Positions 44,096-55,999 of a stretch of DNA of 64,000 nt are shown here, piece after piece; the stretch's first letter is position 1, and every line of letters begins with the position of its first letter. Source of the stretch: Siphonodentalium dalli (lineage: Eukaryota > Mollusca > Scaphopoda > Gadilida > Siphonodentaliidae). The stretch lies in the NCBI GenBank assembly GCA_032622095.1, contig CP136069.1, positions 104,808,278-104,872,277 of the forward strand. Direction: 5' to 3'. The translations under genes and the position numbers were made by a program. Under the pieces are notes generated by a model. The model saw only the letters and a list, made by a program, of their open reading frames with translations, was not told where the DNA came from and searched no databases.

Positions 44096-44518
44096 TTATT
44101 TATCGTCGCGGCTAGTTTTTTCCGAGTAGTTCATATTCTGTTCCTTCATCTCGTGAACTGTTTTGTACAAGTCTGCCAAACTGTGAATCGGTCCGAATTT
44201 ATTTGTGTCATCTATGGTATCCAACATTTCTTTTGGCGTCTCGAAATTCTCTTTGTAGAGGGGCACAACATTTATAGCCTGACTGTTGATTTTCACTTTT
44301 GGTGCAGTGAGGACGTCAGCAATATGTTCAATTTTCTCATCAAGTATACATAACATCATTTGGTAGATATCATGAGAATATTTCACAGCAAGTGACGATT
44401 CTCTATCCGTGGACATTTCCCGATTTGCTCTTCGTTGTTTTAGAGTGCTATTTGGATTCATGTCTATTTTTTCAGATTTTGCAAGCTTCATTATTTCATC
44501 GAAGAGTGAAATGCGCAT
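44096..44518 (-). CDS. LINE upstream frame (ORF0), 140 aa, function unknown
   Basis: MRISLFDEIMKLAKSEKIDM at the start, with a basic RRANRE patch at about 29 and a helical, acidic rest (ILDEKIEHIADVL, FETPKEMLDTIDD). No family was recognised. It is on the same strand as ORF1 and ends 13 nt before it. It is either a third LINE protein, or the detached N-terminal part of ORF1 after a mutation. Its codon use and regular composition look coding. Confidence 0.55.
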   Translation of the reverse strand: MRISLFDEIMKLAKSEKIDMNPNSTLKQRRANREMSTDRESSLAVKYSHDIYQMMLCILDEKIEHIADVLTAPKVKINSQAINVVPLYKENFETPKEMLDTIDDTNKFGPIHSLADLYKTVHEMKEQNMNYSEKTSRDDK

Positions 44519-45446
44519 TTCTTTAAGACGAATATCCCTTTGGGTGTATTTCTAACATATCCAAGCACCCAATAGAGGTAGGTGCTGAAGTCCACCGTCA
44601 GTGGGCCAGATTCAGTTAATTTTACAAAAGACATCGATAGGTCTGCAGCAGTCTGAGTAAACTCATACCTAAATATTCATTACAACATTGAATATAAGGT
44701 CTGACGGATAACATCGCTATTTCATTTCCAAGTCGTCGGGATTCCGTAATCTGATTGATTGCGTAAATTATTTTCCGTCCAATGAAACCGTATGGGCTAA
44801 TAAACAAGTGTCAGTGGGTGGAGACTCCCATAATGTCACCTCTAAATATAGTAACAGAGCGGAATTTCTCCGATCGAAAGCGATGCTTGCAGACAGAAAC
44901 AATGGCTTCGAAATTATATATTCGGTACGATTCGGATTAATTTGAAGGATGTGCTAGACCTGATAGATAGGCATGCGCATGGTACCAACTTGGCCTCCCA
45001 TAAATATAAATAGAACTCACTTATGTCCGTGTATTTGATTTACTTTATTGTACCATCGATCAATATACGTCGATGATTGTACCATGGTTTGCAAATCAAA
45101 TTATTTGTCGTAAAAAAATCATCTGAAAGTTAACACCGAGGAAATGACTTAATTTTATGCTTTTAAATAGTTCTAAAGCATCATTTTTGATGACGACCTT
45201 ATTTTTTGCTCTCGGATGCAGCTTTCCGGTTGATGCAGCGAGTTCATCTCCCGAAAAAGAATAGTCGCACACAAATATTATCTGCTATTGCGAAGCACAA
45301 CAAATAACACGTGGGGACACCTGTCAATCATCGATGTATTTTTTTAAATCCATGACGTCATTTTGGGGAAGCTGTTCGCTGAATAGAAATGGTTTTTGCT
45401 ACATAAGCTCCAGACTCTATATTTCAAATATAGAGTCGACGTTCAC
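44519..45446. other. LINE 5' region and flank, boundary unresolved
   Basis: Presumably holds the LINE promoter/5' UTR, but no end or target duplication could be placed. No other gene was recognised. Confidence 0.4.
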
Positions 45447-45644
45447 TCAGACTGGGTCTGCAGGTTCATTTAAGTTTATTGACGCTAAGTCATCAAGTTT
45501 GTTCAGGACTTCGTCATAGTCAGAAACCATGTGCATGGGCGGACACTCTCTGTCATCATGCACATACGATGGAACGACGTCGTTAACACCTGGATCGTCT
45601 GTCCCATTCAGAATTCGATCTGATTCAGTAAGTATACCTTCCAT
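45447..45644 (-). CDS. short acidic hypothetical ORF, 65 aa
   Basis: MEGILTESDRILNGTDDPGV at the start, very acidic, with SDYDEVLNKLDDLASINLNE near the end. Composition resembles coding sequence more than its surroundings do, and it lies upstream of the LINE on the same strand. No family was recognised. It could be a first exon or part of the LINE leader; it could equally be chance. Confidence 0.25.
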   Translation of the reverse strand: MEGILTESDRILNGTDDPGVNDVVPSYVHDDRECPPMHMVSDYDEVLNKLDDLASINLNEPADPV

Positions 45645-46255
45645 ACTTTTGCTGGATTAATCGTACAGGATAGAAGCCTGTGCGCAAAGTATTGTCACAC
45701 GATAACACAGTTAATGAGTTTAGCCAGTCAGCTGCTGTTGTTTATATTGCGATCATTGGACCGTGCAATTTTCCCACGACCAAGGTTTGGCTACTACCCG
45801 TAGTAATAGTGAGTAGAGTTCATTAAACATTCTGGACAGCACTATAGGGCTAGACAATGGCGGAAACATAAACAATACAATACCAGTCACTGTTTGAAAA
45901 TATGGCGTAAATGCAATCACAAACTGCGACAACTAGAAACGAATAACGTTCCTTCCTAAGGCATCCTGACGATCCAGAGGATGTCCGCAATCACTTGGGA
46001 CACATTAGAAAACGTTACATTGCCACATGAATGAGAAATGATGAATATTATAAGGACATTAAATGGAGCGACTTGTCAACAACTTTACCGGAAGGTCATT
46101 GCGTGAATAGGGACAGAGTTATGAGATTTAAAACTACTCCGCCCCACCACAAATAATTTAACCCTTCTTAAGACAAATTATTTGAGCTTTTGATTTCAAG
46201 TTGGGTACTGATATATGGATTCATGTGACCATATCTTTAACAAATTATCAGTTAT
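45645..46255. other. unassigned DNA
   Basis: No gene or repeat was recognised. Confidence 0.4.
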
Positions 46256-46266
46256 AGCTAATCGCT

Positions 46267-46316
46267 ATCGCCAAGGTATGGGTTAAACATCTGCCGATCG
46301 TGATCGGCCTCTCATT
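46267..46316 (+). repeat. GGGTTAAACATCTG hairpin module, copy 3
   Basis: ATCGCCAAGGTATGGGTTAA then ACATCTGCCGATCGTGATCG, finishing GCCTCTCATTT. The GCCGATC-GT-GATCGGC stem is perfect. It is preceded by AGCTAATCGCT as in copy 4. Confidence 0.75.
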
Positions 46317-46562
46317 TATAACCTCATGCCAATTTTTTACTAAAGATCTTTTGTGCCCTTATTTGACATTTGTAACAGATTAAAACATATTATAAGTATT
46401 TATAACAGCAAAAACACCATATTTTTGTTACTGGGACCTCATATGGGCCTTAGTGGAGATGACCTTAAGCTATATGGCATGTTGCATATGGGACAGTGGG
46501 GTGAAAAATTCCTTCCCGACACCCTTCGGAAAGAAGCTTTGAGAAATGTAAAACTGAAATAA

Positions 46563-47455
46563 ATAAACTTGTCTTGATGTAACTAAAGCCTAGATCATTG
46601 TGTGCATGGAAAAATAGTGAGCAACTGTCTCAAACATCAATGTGACGATCAATGGCTGGAATATAACTGTCATCACACTGTTCATCTGTGAATCAAGCCA
46701 ATCAGTGAATTATTTATCAACTCATATGATCTGTTAAGCTCACAACACCTAAAATATCCAAGTCTGGCATAGTGACTGTTTGTCATTTATTATAACACAG
46801 GTTTCTCCAGTAGACTAACAAAAGTGTTAAGGCATAATGCTAGATAATGGGCTGGTTAACATACTAATCGGGAAATGGTTAGAAATTATGGAATTGTGTG
46901 TATCCTGTACAATGATCTAAGTCTTAATATATAAATAAACTTGTCCTGATGTAACTGATGCCTAGAGCATTATGTGCATGGAAAAAGAGCGAGCAACTGT
47001 CTCAAAATTAGTGTGACTAACAATGGGTAGAAAATATCTGCCATCAGTGCATCAAGCCAATCAGTGAATTATTTGCATGTCTCTCACACCCCTGGACCGA
47101 GTTCAACCAATTTGGTGTGATGACTCGCAGTACCCTGGCGGATGTTATAATGGTGTTATTGAAATTTGTTTAATGATCAAAATGTGCTTGAAGCGCACAA
47201 ATTGGCCGCCACTAAATAAAGGCTCTGTCTAAGATCAAAATATGCACGAAGTCCCACAAAGGGAGCCACAGTTATCTTCGATGCTGAATATATTCGGGAG
47301 CCTGTTTCAGCTAGTTTAGTATAATTGAAGTAAGTTGCTCAAGTAGACTAACATAAGTGGTATGGAATATGTTAGATAATGGGCTGGTTGACAGACTAAT
47401 CAGGAAATTGTTAGAAATTAAGAAATTGTGTGTATCCTGCACAATGAGCTAGGTT
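46563..47455 (+). repeat. diverged direct duplication (units 46563-46930 and 46931-47455)
   Basis: Both units start AATAAACTTGTC(C/T)TGATGTAAC and contain GTGCATGGAAAAA, CAATCAGTGAATTATTT, GATAATGGGCTGGTT and TTGTGTGTATCCTG. The second has an insertion of about 150 bp. No coding motif was recognised. Confidence 0.75.
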
Positions 47456-47729
47456 TACAGATGATCAGAAATTTATAAAACTTTTTTTCTTCCAATTAAA
47501 ACAGCTTCTGAAACAGTTTAAACTGTTATTTGAACTAAATGAGATCACTCCCAGTCATATGAGTGATATCAGTAGAGTTCTATGTTGTTTTAGACCAAAT
47601 TTGTGAAATTTTGGGGGTGGGTGTCAAAAAATTGGGAGTAGAACTTTTTTTTTTGCAGGTTTGGGGTGGTGGGTCCCCGAAAATGCCAGATGCAACAAAA
47701 CGGCATACCTTCCTGCAAATTTTTTACTA

Positions 47730-47748
47730 CCCCCCCCCCCCCCCCCCC
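47730..47748 (+). repeat. poly-C tract (19 C)
   Basis: Uninterrupted cytosines just left of the foldback element. An 18-base G tract lies inside the right arm at 52924-52941. Confidence 0.9.
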
Positions 47749-49235
47749 GGCAAGAAATGAACTTGGTGCCAATGTTTCGCAATGGTTTTGAATTATAAAC
47801 ACAGGACATGTAGTCCGGGAGCTAATAGGGGTACCCTTGCACCCCCCTGGGACTTAACTTCACCCCACTCATTTTGTTCCTTATTATGTCCTTCAACATT
47901 TTGAATGGCCGAAAAATTGCGTCGAAAAAAAAAATTTGGAAAAAAAATAACATTTAATTTTTTTTTTTTTCTTCTAAAATTGTTTTGGGACATGAATAAA
48001 GAGGTGATAGCGAATCTAAAAACACCAGGGTCAGTCATTTTGGGTATTTTTTAGACCTAGATCCATCACCTGGAAATCATAGGACAGTGTCTAAAAAGTG
48101 AAAAAGCTCTGGCAACGAAAGAGTTAAGCAATGTTAACAAGAAAAAAAAGTGGCCGTGTAGACTCCAGACAAGATGGCGTCCATCATGGCCGCCGTTTTT
48201 CACAAATATCTTCTAGATCAATTCATGCTGTTTGGAACTGGTTGAGTAATGCAACTTTATTTTGTGTTTTGTATATTAACTGATCATTGGAGCAACGAAA
48301 TATACAATTATTGGGGTCCTAACCCCTTCCGATCCCTCAAAAATTCGATTTTACAGAATGCGGTATAAAATTTCACAAAAAAACACAATTGGGATTCTAG
48401 TCATATTTCAACAAGAAATGAACAGAAATTTGTAATGTAAGTGAGGCATATCATTAACTATTAATATTCCAAATCACTGGAACCAAAATTCTTACTTTGG
48501 CTCAAAATGGCTGCCAATATGGCCGCCAAAATATGGAAAATGGCAAATATTACACCAGCGTGTCCTGCAATCGCTTACAAGTTGTGGTTGGTGTATAAAA
48601 TTGGCTATTCTGCATTCTATACATTGAGTACTAACATGTCTGATGCACCATGGTTAATTCTTACTATTGTCACCCCTGACATCGTCAAACATATTGGACT
48701 TTTCTCTCAAAAACTTGACATAAATATTGGCAAAAATTCACTTTTCAGGTTTGGACCATTTTTTCAGGTAAAATATAACTATCTTTGGATTGAAAGGTGT
48801 TTATTGTTTTGGTCTATCTCAAATGTGTCTCACTACGGTGTTTATAGACTAAATTGCTCAAGATGGCTTCCAAAATGGCAACCAAATTTGTAGAATGTTA
48901 ATTTTTTACATATATCCTTAACATTCTCTGCATTATCCGAAAAGGTAGCATATTGTGACTCACTTGATTATTATACATGTTAGGTAATTAACTGACAACT
49001 ACGTGTTCTATTCTGGTTGTCTCAGTTCCGTATGGGGCATGACAAATTCATTTTAAAGTATGCAATTTTGCCGAGAACCTCTTTTGTGAATTTGGCCACA
49101 TTTATTGAAAGGAAATGGGCAGAACTTTGATGCAGAACTGAGATGTACCATAATCTTTGGCTATTCTGGTCCATTATTATAAAATGTCAACAGGATACAG
49201 TGTGGATGCAAAGATCACAGCCAGGGAGTTACTCT

Positions 49236-50835
49236 ATGATCATATGTGAGGTGAATAGGTATACAGGGAGTTATTGTATGTCATGACTGATGTGAGTAGG
49301 TATACAATGAGTGACTATATGGTTATGAGTGGGTTGTCCACGGTAAGATGCATCTAGGTATACAGGGAGAGGTCATGGCCAGGTGTGAGGTCAATCGGTA
49401 TGCATGGAGTGACTCTATGGTGTATGATTGTGTATATTCAGTACGGGTGCAACCGGTGTACATGTATGGTCATTGGTGTGGTGTATGGATATAGCTACAT
49501 GGTCATCTATGTGTTGATTATGTATATATGGAGTGACTGTAAGGTCATGGGTGGTATGTGTATATGTTGTCTGTATGGTCATGGATGGGGTGTGTGGATA
49601 AATAGAGAGTGATTTTATGGTTACGGGTAATGTGTACATGTATACATGGAATGACTGTACGGTCATGATTGAATATGAATACATGGAGTAAGCTGGGTGG
49701 ACATTATCGAGGGTGTGGGTATATAGGGAGTGTCCGTGTGGTAATGGTGGGATGTATATTTATATATCTCGTGGATGTATTATCATTTGTGGGTGTATAA
49801 GGCTTAGCTGTATTATAATGGATGGCGTGTATGATTATGCAGTGAATTGCTGAATTGTCATGTGTGAGGTGTATATGCAAGTATGGAGTGTTTGAGTGGT
49901 CGTGTGTGCGTTTTTTTTTTGTATATCTGGAAGGGATGAATGGCCATTAGTGAGGTTTACATGTATACATGGAGTGAATCTATAGTCTAGGGTGGGCTGA
50001 TTATGTATATCGAGTCGTTATATGACTATGTGTGTCGAATAGGTATGCAAGTAGTGACTGTATTGTTAATGGTGAGATGAGTATATGTAGGTATACAAGT
50101 AGTGACTGTATGGTCACAAATGTAATGAACATCTATACAGGGGGGGGGTGACTAAATGGTCATGTGTCAGGCGTATACCTGGTGTTCCTGTTTGGTGACT
50201 CGTGGCGGTATGGTCATGTGTAGGTTATACCAGCATACACACGTGTTGCTTTATTGTCATGGGCGAGGGATATGAGTATATAGCGAGTGGCTATATGGCC
50301 ATGGATGAGGTGCATATGCATGCATGGAGTGACTATACTGACATGGATGGGTGTATTAGTATATCTTGAGTGGCTATTCGGCTATGGTGTGACAAATAGG
50401 GATACAGGGAGTGACATGGCCAATGTTGAGGTGAATATGTATACAAGGATTGGCCATGATCATGTATGAATGTTTTGAATAGGTACACACGGGGTGACTA
50501 TATGGCCATAGGTCAGGTGAAGGAGTATACCAGGTGACATGGGTGAGGGTATGTGTATGAAGCGAGTGGCTATATGGCCATTGGTGAGGTGCATATGTAT
50601 ACCGGGATGACTTTATGGTGTTGATGTAGATATTGATTGTCTGTTTAACCATGCGTTTGGAGAATAGGTATACAGGGGGTGACCTTATGGCCAATGGTGA
50701 GATGAATGGGTATACAAGGAGTGACTATATGGTTATGGGTCATATTTAGGAGTATACCCGGTGTGCCTGCATTGTGACGCATGGCTGTATGGTCACCCGT
50801 GGCCATGGGTCAGGTGTACATGTATACATGTATAC
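49236..50835. repeat. ~50-bp minisatellite (G-rich strand)
   Basis: Units with GGTATACAGGGAGTGAC, ATGGTCATGGGTGAGGTG and related words. Same family as 29401-30560, opposite orientation. Confidence 0.82.
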
Positions 50836-51549
50836 AGCTTAACGTCCCCCATCTACATAAACATCAAGATGGAGAACTCTCTGACATGACCTCTCTATTG
50901 ATTAACATACCCTTGAGTTATTGTGGAAAGCGATAGCCACCCAAGATACACATGTACAACCCAACCATTACCCAAGTCACTCCATATGTACATAAACACC
51001 ACACAAATGCCAACATAGTAACCCACTTTATACACGTACACCTGATCACGCAACCATGCTTGGTTATACCCGTACATACCACAAATGACGATACAGCCAC
51101 GGGTCACCATGCATGAACACCAGGTATACACCTACACCCGACACATTACCAAAAAGTCACTCTATGTATACATATTCACTACATTCACGATCATACAGTC
51201 ACTCATTGTATACATATTCACCTCACCATGGACCATACAGCCACTACATGTATACCTATTCGCCATACACATGACCATAGAGTCAATCCAGGTATACATA
51301 TGCACAATACCAATGGTGAGCCCTTCCAGATATACCAATACCCGCACATACGACCACTCATAAGTTACATACTTGCCACTCATAAGTTATATACACGCCA
51401 TCCATGATCATACATCTACTCCCCATACACCACCAATGATAACACATCCACAACATATATAAATACATGTCCCACCGTCACCAACAGGGGACTCCCTATA
51501 TACCCACACATCATTCATGACCATACAATAACTCCCGGTATACATATTA
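50836..51549. repeat. ~50-bp minisatellite (C-rich strand)
   Basis: Starts GGAGAACTCTCTGACATGAC like 29401 and continues with CATACAGTCACTC, GTATACATATTC and CACCATGGACCATA units, inverse to the neighbouring G-rich block. Confidence 0.82.
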
Positions 51550-52975
51550 CCCTCATCTATGACCATAGAGTAACTCCGTGGCTGCCATCTTGGCTTCCAC
51601 CCTGTATCCAGTTGATAAATTTGTATCATAGTGGGCCTGAATACCCACATATCATGATGGTTCATCTCAGTTCCGTCTCAAAGTTCTGCCCATTTCCTTT
51701 CAATAATATGGCCAGAATCACAAAAGAGGTTCGCCGCAAAATTCCATACTGCAACTTTAAAATGAATTTGTCATGACCCATACGGAACTGGGACAAATAT
51801 AATAGAACGTATTTGTCAGTTAATTAACTAATACGTAAAATAACCAAGTGAGTCACAATTTGCTATCTTTTTCGGATAACGCAGAGAATAATGTTCGGGA
51901 TATGTTAACTTTTAACTTTTTACAAATTTGGTTGCCATTTTGGAAGCCATCTTGAGCATTTTAGTCTTTAAACACCACCGTGTGACACACTTAAGATAGA
52001 CCAAAACAATAAACACATTTGATACCAAAGATAGTTGCATTTTACTTGAACAAATGGTCGAACCCTGAAAAGTTAATTTTTGCCGATATTTATGTCAAGT
52101 TTGTGAGAGAAAAATCCCATATTTCTGGTGATGTCAGTGGTGACAATAGTAAAAATGATCCATGGTGCATCAGAGATGTTAGTATGCAATGTATAGAATA
52201 CAGATTAGCCAAATGTATACATCAACCACAACTTGTAAGCGATTGCAGGACACCCTGGGGCAATATTTACCATTTTCCATATTTTGGCGGCCATTTTCGC
52301 AGCCATTTTGAGCCAAGGTAAGATTTTTGGTTCCAGAGAGTTGGAATATTCATAGGTAATGATATGCCTCACTTACATTACAATGTTCTTTTCATTTCTT
52401 TTTGAAATATGACTAGAATCCCAATTGTGATTTTTTGTAAAATTTTGTACCGCATTCTGTAAAATCGAATTTTTGAGGGATCAGAAGGGGCTAGGACCCC
52501 ATTAGTTGCACATTTAATTGCTCCAATGATCAGTTAATATACACAACACTAAAATAAAGTCATATTACTCAACCAGTTCCAAACAGCATGAATTGATCTA
52601 GAAGATATTTGTGAAAAAATGTTATATTTTCAACTTCCGGCGGCCATTTTGGTGGCCATCTTGGATGGTGAGTTTCAATTTTGGCCCAAAAACGTGTCAA
52701 TATGTCTTAGCTTCACGAAAATATATACATTTGTATACATTTTACAAGATTTTCCCGCTATAATTTGCATAAAACTGACCTAGGGTCTGGTCTGAAAAAC
52801 GGCGGCCATGATGGACGCCATCTTGTCTGGAGTATACACGGCCACTTTTTTTTCTTGTTAACATTGCTTAAAAATTGAAAGACATAATAAGGAACAAAAT
52901 AAATGGGGTGAAGTTAAGTCCCAGGGGGGGGGGGGGGGGGGTGCAAGGGTACCCCTATTAGCTCCCGGACTAATG

Positions 52976-53735
52976 TGTGTGTTTAACGATAGCTTTGACT
53001 TTTAAGGTTAAAAATGATGACTACTAGTATAAGGGAGGTCAATGATCAATTTTAAACACAGGCTCATGGGAGTGCCATATATATACCAATATATGTACTA
53101 TACCAGTGACAATGTTCGCAAGACTGATTTGGGGGAAAACACATATTCCTCATAGATTCTCACAATCGTTCAACTATAAACCACATAAATATTTCAATGT
53201 GTCTTATTGCCAGGATGTTGAAATATCTTATCAAAAACTGACGAAACCTGCCGACAAAAGCTCAGAGACGTTAGTTCGTGGGAGAATCCAGATTCAGATT
53301 ACGGACTACACTCCATACAATGTGGTTCGGTAAACGAACAGACCAGAAGCGATAAACGACCGTAATCGTTATTTCGTCGCAATCAAGATTTTGATTTACA
53401 TTCATAATCCCCACCTCAGAGATTAAAAACACAATCAAACATAAGAATCTGTCACAATGCGGGTACAACTTATTGCAGAATATAAAGATCAACATCAAGG
53501 ATTTTTTACATACGGAGGTAAATGTGTGCTGTCGAGTGTAAACGTGGAGAATTTTACTGAAATTAGCCATAATTAATAGTAACGCTGGGGGAGCACTTGG
53601 GTTGATGGCGAACTTGAAGATTATCAATTTCATTGTCAATTTCATCCACACATCCCCGCCCCGTTGCAAGATGGCCCTAACAGTATTCCACACTTACTTA
53701 TATTTGAGTGATATTATATTTCATATTATTAATTG
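52976..53735. other. unassigned DNA
   Basis: No gene was recognised. A 140-codon open stretch on the minus strand (53693-53271) lacks recognisable features and is treated as chance. Confidence 0.35.
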
Positions 53736-53742
53736 AACTCAT

Positions 53743-53830
53743 GCGGTCCAGTCGGCAGAGTGCTCAGTGCATTACGCCGTCATTGGCCATTCATCGCTAA
53801 CGGAGCTGGTTTCAACCCCGACAAGCGCAG
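53743..53830 (+). repeat. tRNA-like segment (possible SINE head)
   Basis: GGTCCAGTCGGCAGAGTGCT resembles a tRNA D-arm/A box, and GCTGGTTTCAACCCCGA 50 bases on resembles a T-arm/B box with one extra base. No clean cloverleaf or CCA end. It may be a tRNA-derived SINE remnant. Confidence 0.35.
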
Positions 53831-53839
53831 ATTTGTGAT

Positions 53840-54465
53840 CCATGATAAGAGAGGGTAACCTGTTTCGTATACTAGTATCTGGGCAAGTTTGTCAGTTCGG
53901 TCCTACTAAACAACGAACACAAATGAACATAAACGATCACACATCCAAAAAGTGGAATAGAAGGGTGAAATTGGGTTTGTGGGTGTCCATTCCAAGTGTA
54001 TGTGGTATTATTTCCAACTTTGATGACTTATTTTTTGAGTTATTAGCGTTATTTGAATACAAAGCTACTAAACAACGAACATAACATTGGCCGTATATCA
54101 CTACAAGAAAACCATAATCAGATATGGTAACGCCCTCAAGATCATATTATTAGGCATAAATATAAATTATAATATAAAATATATTGGTTACATGAATGCA
54201 CCGCCTCAGAATTCCGTTAAAACAACTAATCCTTCAAATTATTACAAAAAAAACTATGGGTTATTGCTGAAGGTTTCTCATTCACCACACGAGAAAGCCT
54301 CTAAATGCAGATAAAAAAAATCGGAGGCATTGTACGTGTTCCCGCCATAAAATCTTCAAGAGTTGCCTAGCCATTGTTCGTACCTGAACATCGAAAGCAA
54401 TTAGCGCTGTCATAATAGTTACGTGTTGCAACTATCGTATATCCAGCCATGTATAACGTCACCAG
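53840..54465. other. unassigned DNA
   Basis: Includes ATAAATATAAATTATAATAT at about 54158, also found near 58815, and CTACTAAACAACGAAC twice (53906, 54067), 161 bp apart. No gene was recognised. Confidence 0.4.
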
Positions 54466-54469
54466 GGAG

Positions 54470-54830
54470 TCGCCATTGGGCAGCCTGGCGGGGTCCTACT
54501 AAAACCCGACCGGACCGCCCCCAGGGGTCCGAGCGAGATGCGGTTTGCACTATCGTGTAGAATGGACCCGAATGTACCAAAGTTCCAATCCCCAGGTCGA
54601 TAGCTCAAGCGGACACGGAAATCAAAAAAGGCGCCGACAGCACCTCCCCTGGCTGCCTGACCACGGAAATGGACATTTATGTCATGAAGGAAATACGGCT
54701 ATTCATCCATGCGCGATCGGACAAGTCGCTAGCTGCAGCGGAAGTGAATAAATTAACCCATACGCTGCTGCCGAATTCGCTATAAATGTACGCAAAAACG
54801 CCGAAATTAACACCGCCGACACATCTATAT
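54470..54830 (-). repeat. 364-bp tandem family, copy 1 (inverted)
   Basis: On the minus strand: GTGTTAATTTCGGCGTTTTT (block B) followed by GAGCTATCGACCTGGGGATT and GGACCCCTGGGGGCGGTCC (block A). The order B-A, with tandem copies A-B-A at 58060-58580, shows a roughly 364-bp unit. Confidence 0.75.
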
Positions 54831-55162
54831 AGGCCGGAGTTATACAATGTGTGTGTAATTTATTTTAGATGAAAAACATGACTGTTGGAAGGAAACTTGA
54901 AACTGATTCTTTGCCTATATACATGTATCTATATCTAACAGAATGTTTGTTGATTATTAAAATTGAAGTTGACTACAACACCGAAGTGTCCGCGATATGT
55001 TCAAACGCAAACAGAGGCAAATGTAGAATGACAAAATCGACAAATTATAATGCACGAGAAGCATGGTGTTTCACAAACATAGAAACACTTATGTTGAGAT
55101 ATTTTCAAAGTTAGCACATGGAAGCAGGCTTTATTATGATAAGAACGCATATTTTCTCGCGT
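54831..55162. other. unassigned AT-rich DNA
   Basis: Nothing was recognised. Confidence 0.35.
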
Positions 55163-55251
55163 GATATCCCACAGACCCCTGGCACAATAGACCCACACAT
55201 ATATGTCTTTGAGTGGTTTGGGTGTATTGTGCCAGGGACCTGTGGGATATC
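55163..55251. repeat. strong hairpin, ~30-bp stem
   Basis: GATATCCCACAG...CCCTGGCACAATA at 55163-55192 is inverse to 55222-55251 with two or three mismatches, loop about 29 nt. Could be a small foldback element or an RNA hairpin. Confidence 0.7.
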
Positions 55252-55654
55252 CCTCCGAAACATTGATATTTCTTTCGGTAATTTCCTCGATGATCTCGTA
55301 CACCTTCTTATCGCGCATTATCATTATTTTTCGATTTCTGAGATTGGGTGAATCAATATAGCTCCAAAAGTAATTTCCGTTAAACAATGGAAACGAAATC
55401 CAGGTTAATGGTCCGAATGTTGACAATTTTCAACGTCAATCTTGGATGAACAGGAAACACTTTGCCCGTTTATCCTTTCACATCTTTATGTTGTAGATAA
55501 CGGTTGTCTGTGCGAAAAAAAATCATCTGGACCCCCACCCCACATACGGACACGCTTCCCATGCACAATTCACACGAAAACTTTCCTACTAAAGATTTCT
55601 CACTTAAATATATTGTTGAAAAGTGTCATATTGCAGTTGCATGTTAGGGGTTAA
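55252..55654. other. unassigned DNA
   Basis: Nothing was recognised. Confidence 0.35.
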
Positions 55655-55990
55655 CATTGTCGTGTCCGCTCGAGCTATCGACTTGGGGATTGGAACTTTG
55701 GTACACTCGGATCCATTCTACACAATAGTGCAGAAACATCTCGCTCGGACCCCTAGGGGCGGTCCGGTCGGCGGGTGTTAATTTCGGCGTTTTTGCGTAC
55801 ATTTATAGCGAATTCGGCAGCAGCGTATGGGTTAATTTATTCACTTCCGCTACAGCTAGCGACTTGTCTGATCACCCATGGATGCATATGGGTATTCACT
55901 TCACGATATAATGTCCATTTCCGTCAATGGAGGTGCGGTCGGCGCCTTTTTATGTGTACCCATACCATGTATGGTACACATAATGCCGAC
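55655..55990 (+). repeat. 364-bp tandem family, copy 2
   Basis: CCGCTCGAGCTATCGACTTG, GGACCCCTAGGGGCGGTCC, then GTGTTAATTTCGGCGTTTTT and GCAGCAGCGTATGGGTTAAT: blocks A-B in plus orientation. Confidence 0.8.
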
Positions 55991-55999
55991 GTCCGGATC

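Larger units (their letters stand above)
39036..44518 (-). mobile_element. full-length-like APE-type LINE (array unit 4)
   Basis: Minus-strand non-LTR retrotransposon with three consecutive frames (ORF0 44518-44096, ORF1 44082-42874, ORF2 42840-39325), a 3' UTR of about 240 bp and a TATG-type simple-repeat tail (39036-39085). The 5' UTR extends an unknown distance beyond 44518. Gaps between frames are 13 and 33 nt. All frames are open, so it could be active or very recently active. The clade was not determined. Confidence 0.88.
47811..52972. mobile_element. 5.16-kb foldback element with minisatellite interior
   Basis: Arms of about 1.4 kb are inverse of each other (47811-49235 and 51550-52972). 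Outer ends are TAGTCCGGGAGCTAATAGGG and its inverse. ATG flanks both sides (47808-47810, 52973-52975), a likely 3-bp target duplication. The interior is the ~50-bp minisatellite, G-rich then C-rich. Arms have diverged by point changes, so the inversion is not a recent copy. No transposase frame. It resembles foldback elements, which carry long inverted repeats and tandem arrays. Confidence 0.82.

Noticed and set aside
53271-53693. 140-codon minus-strand open frame
   Set aside because: No recognisable motif, hydrophobic stretches without pattern, and no supporting context; chance is the simpler explanation.
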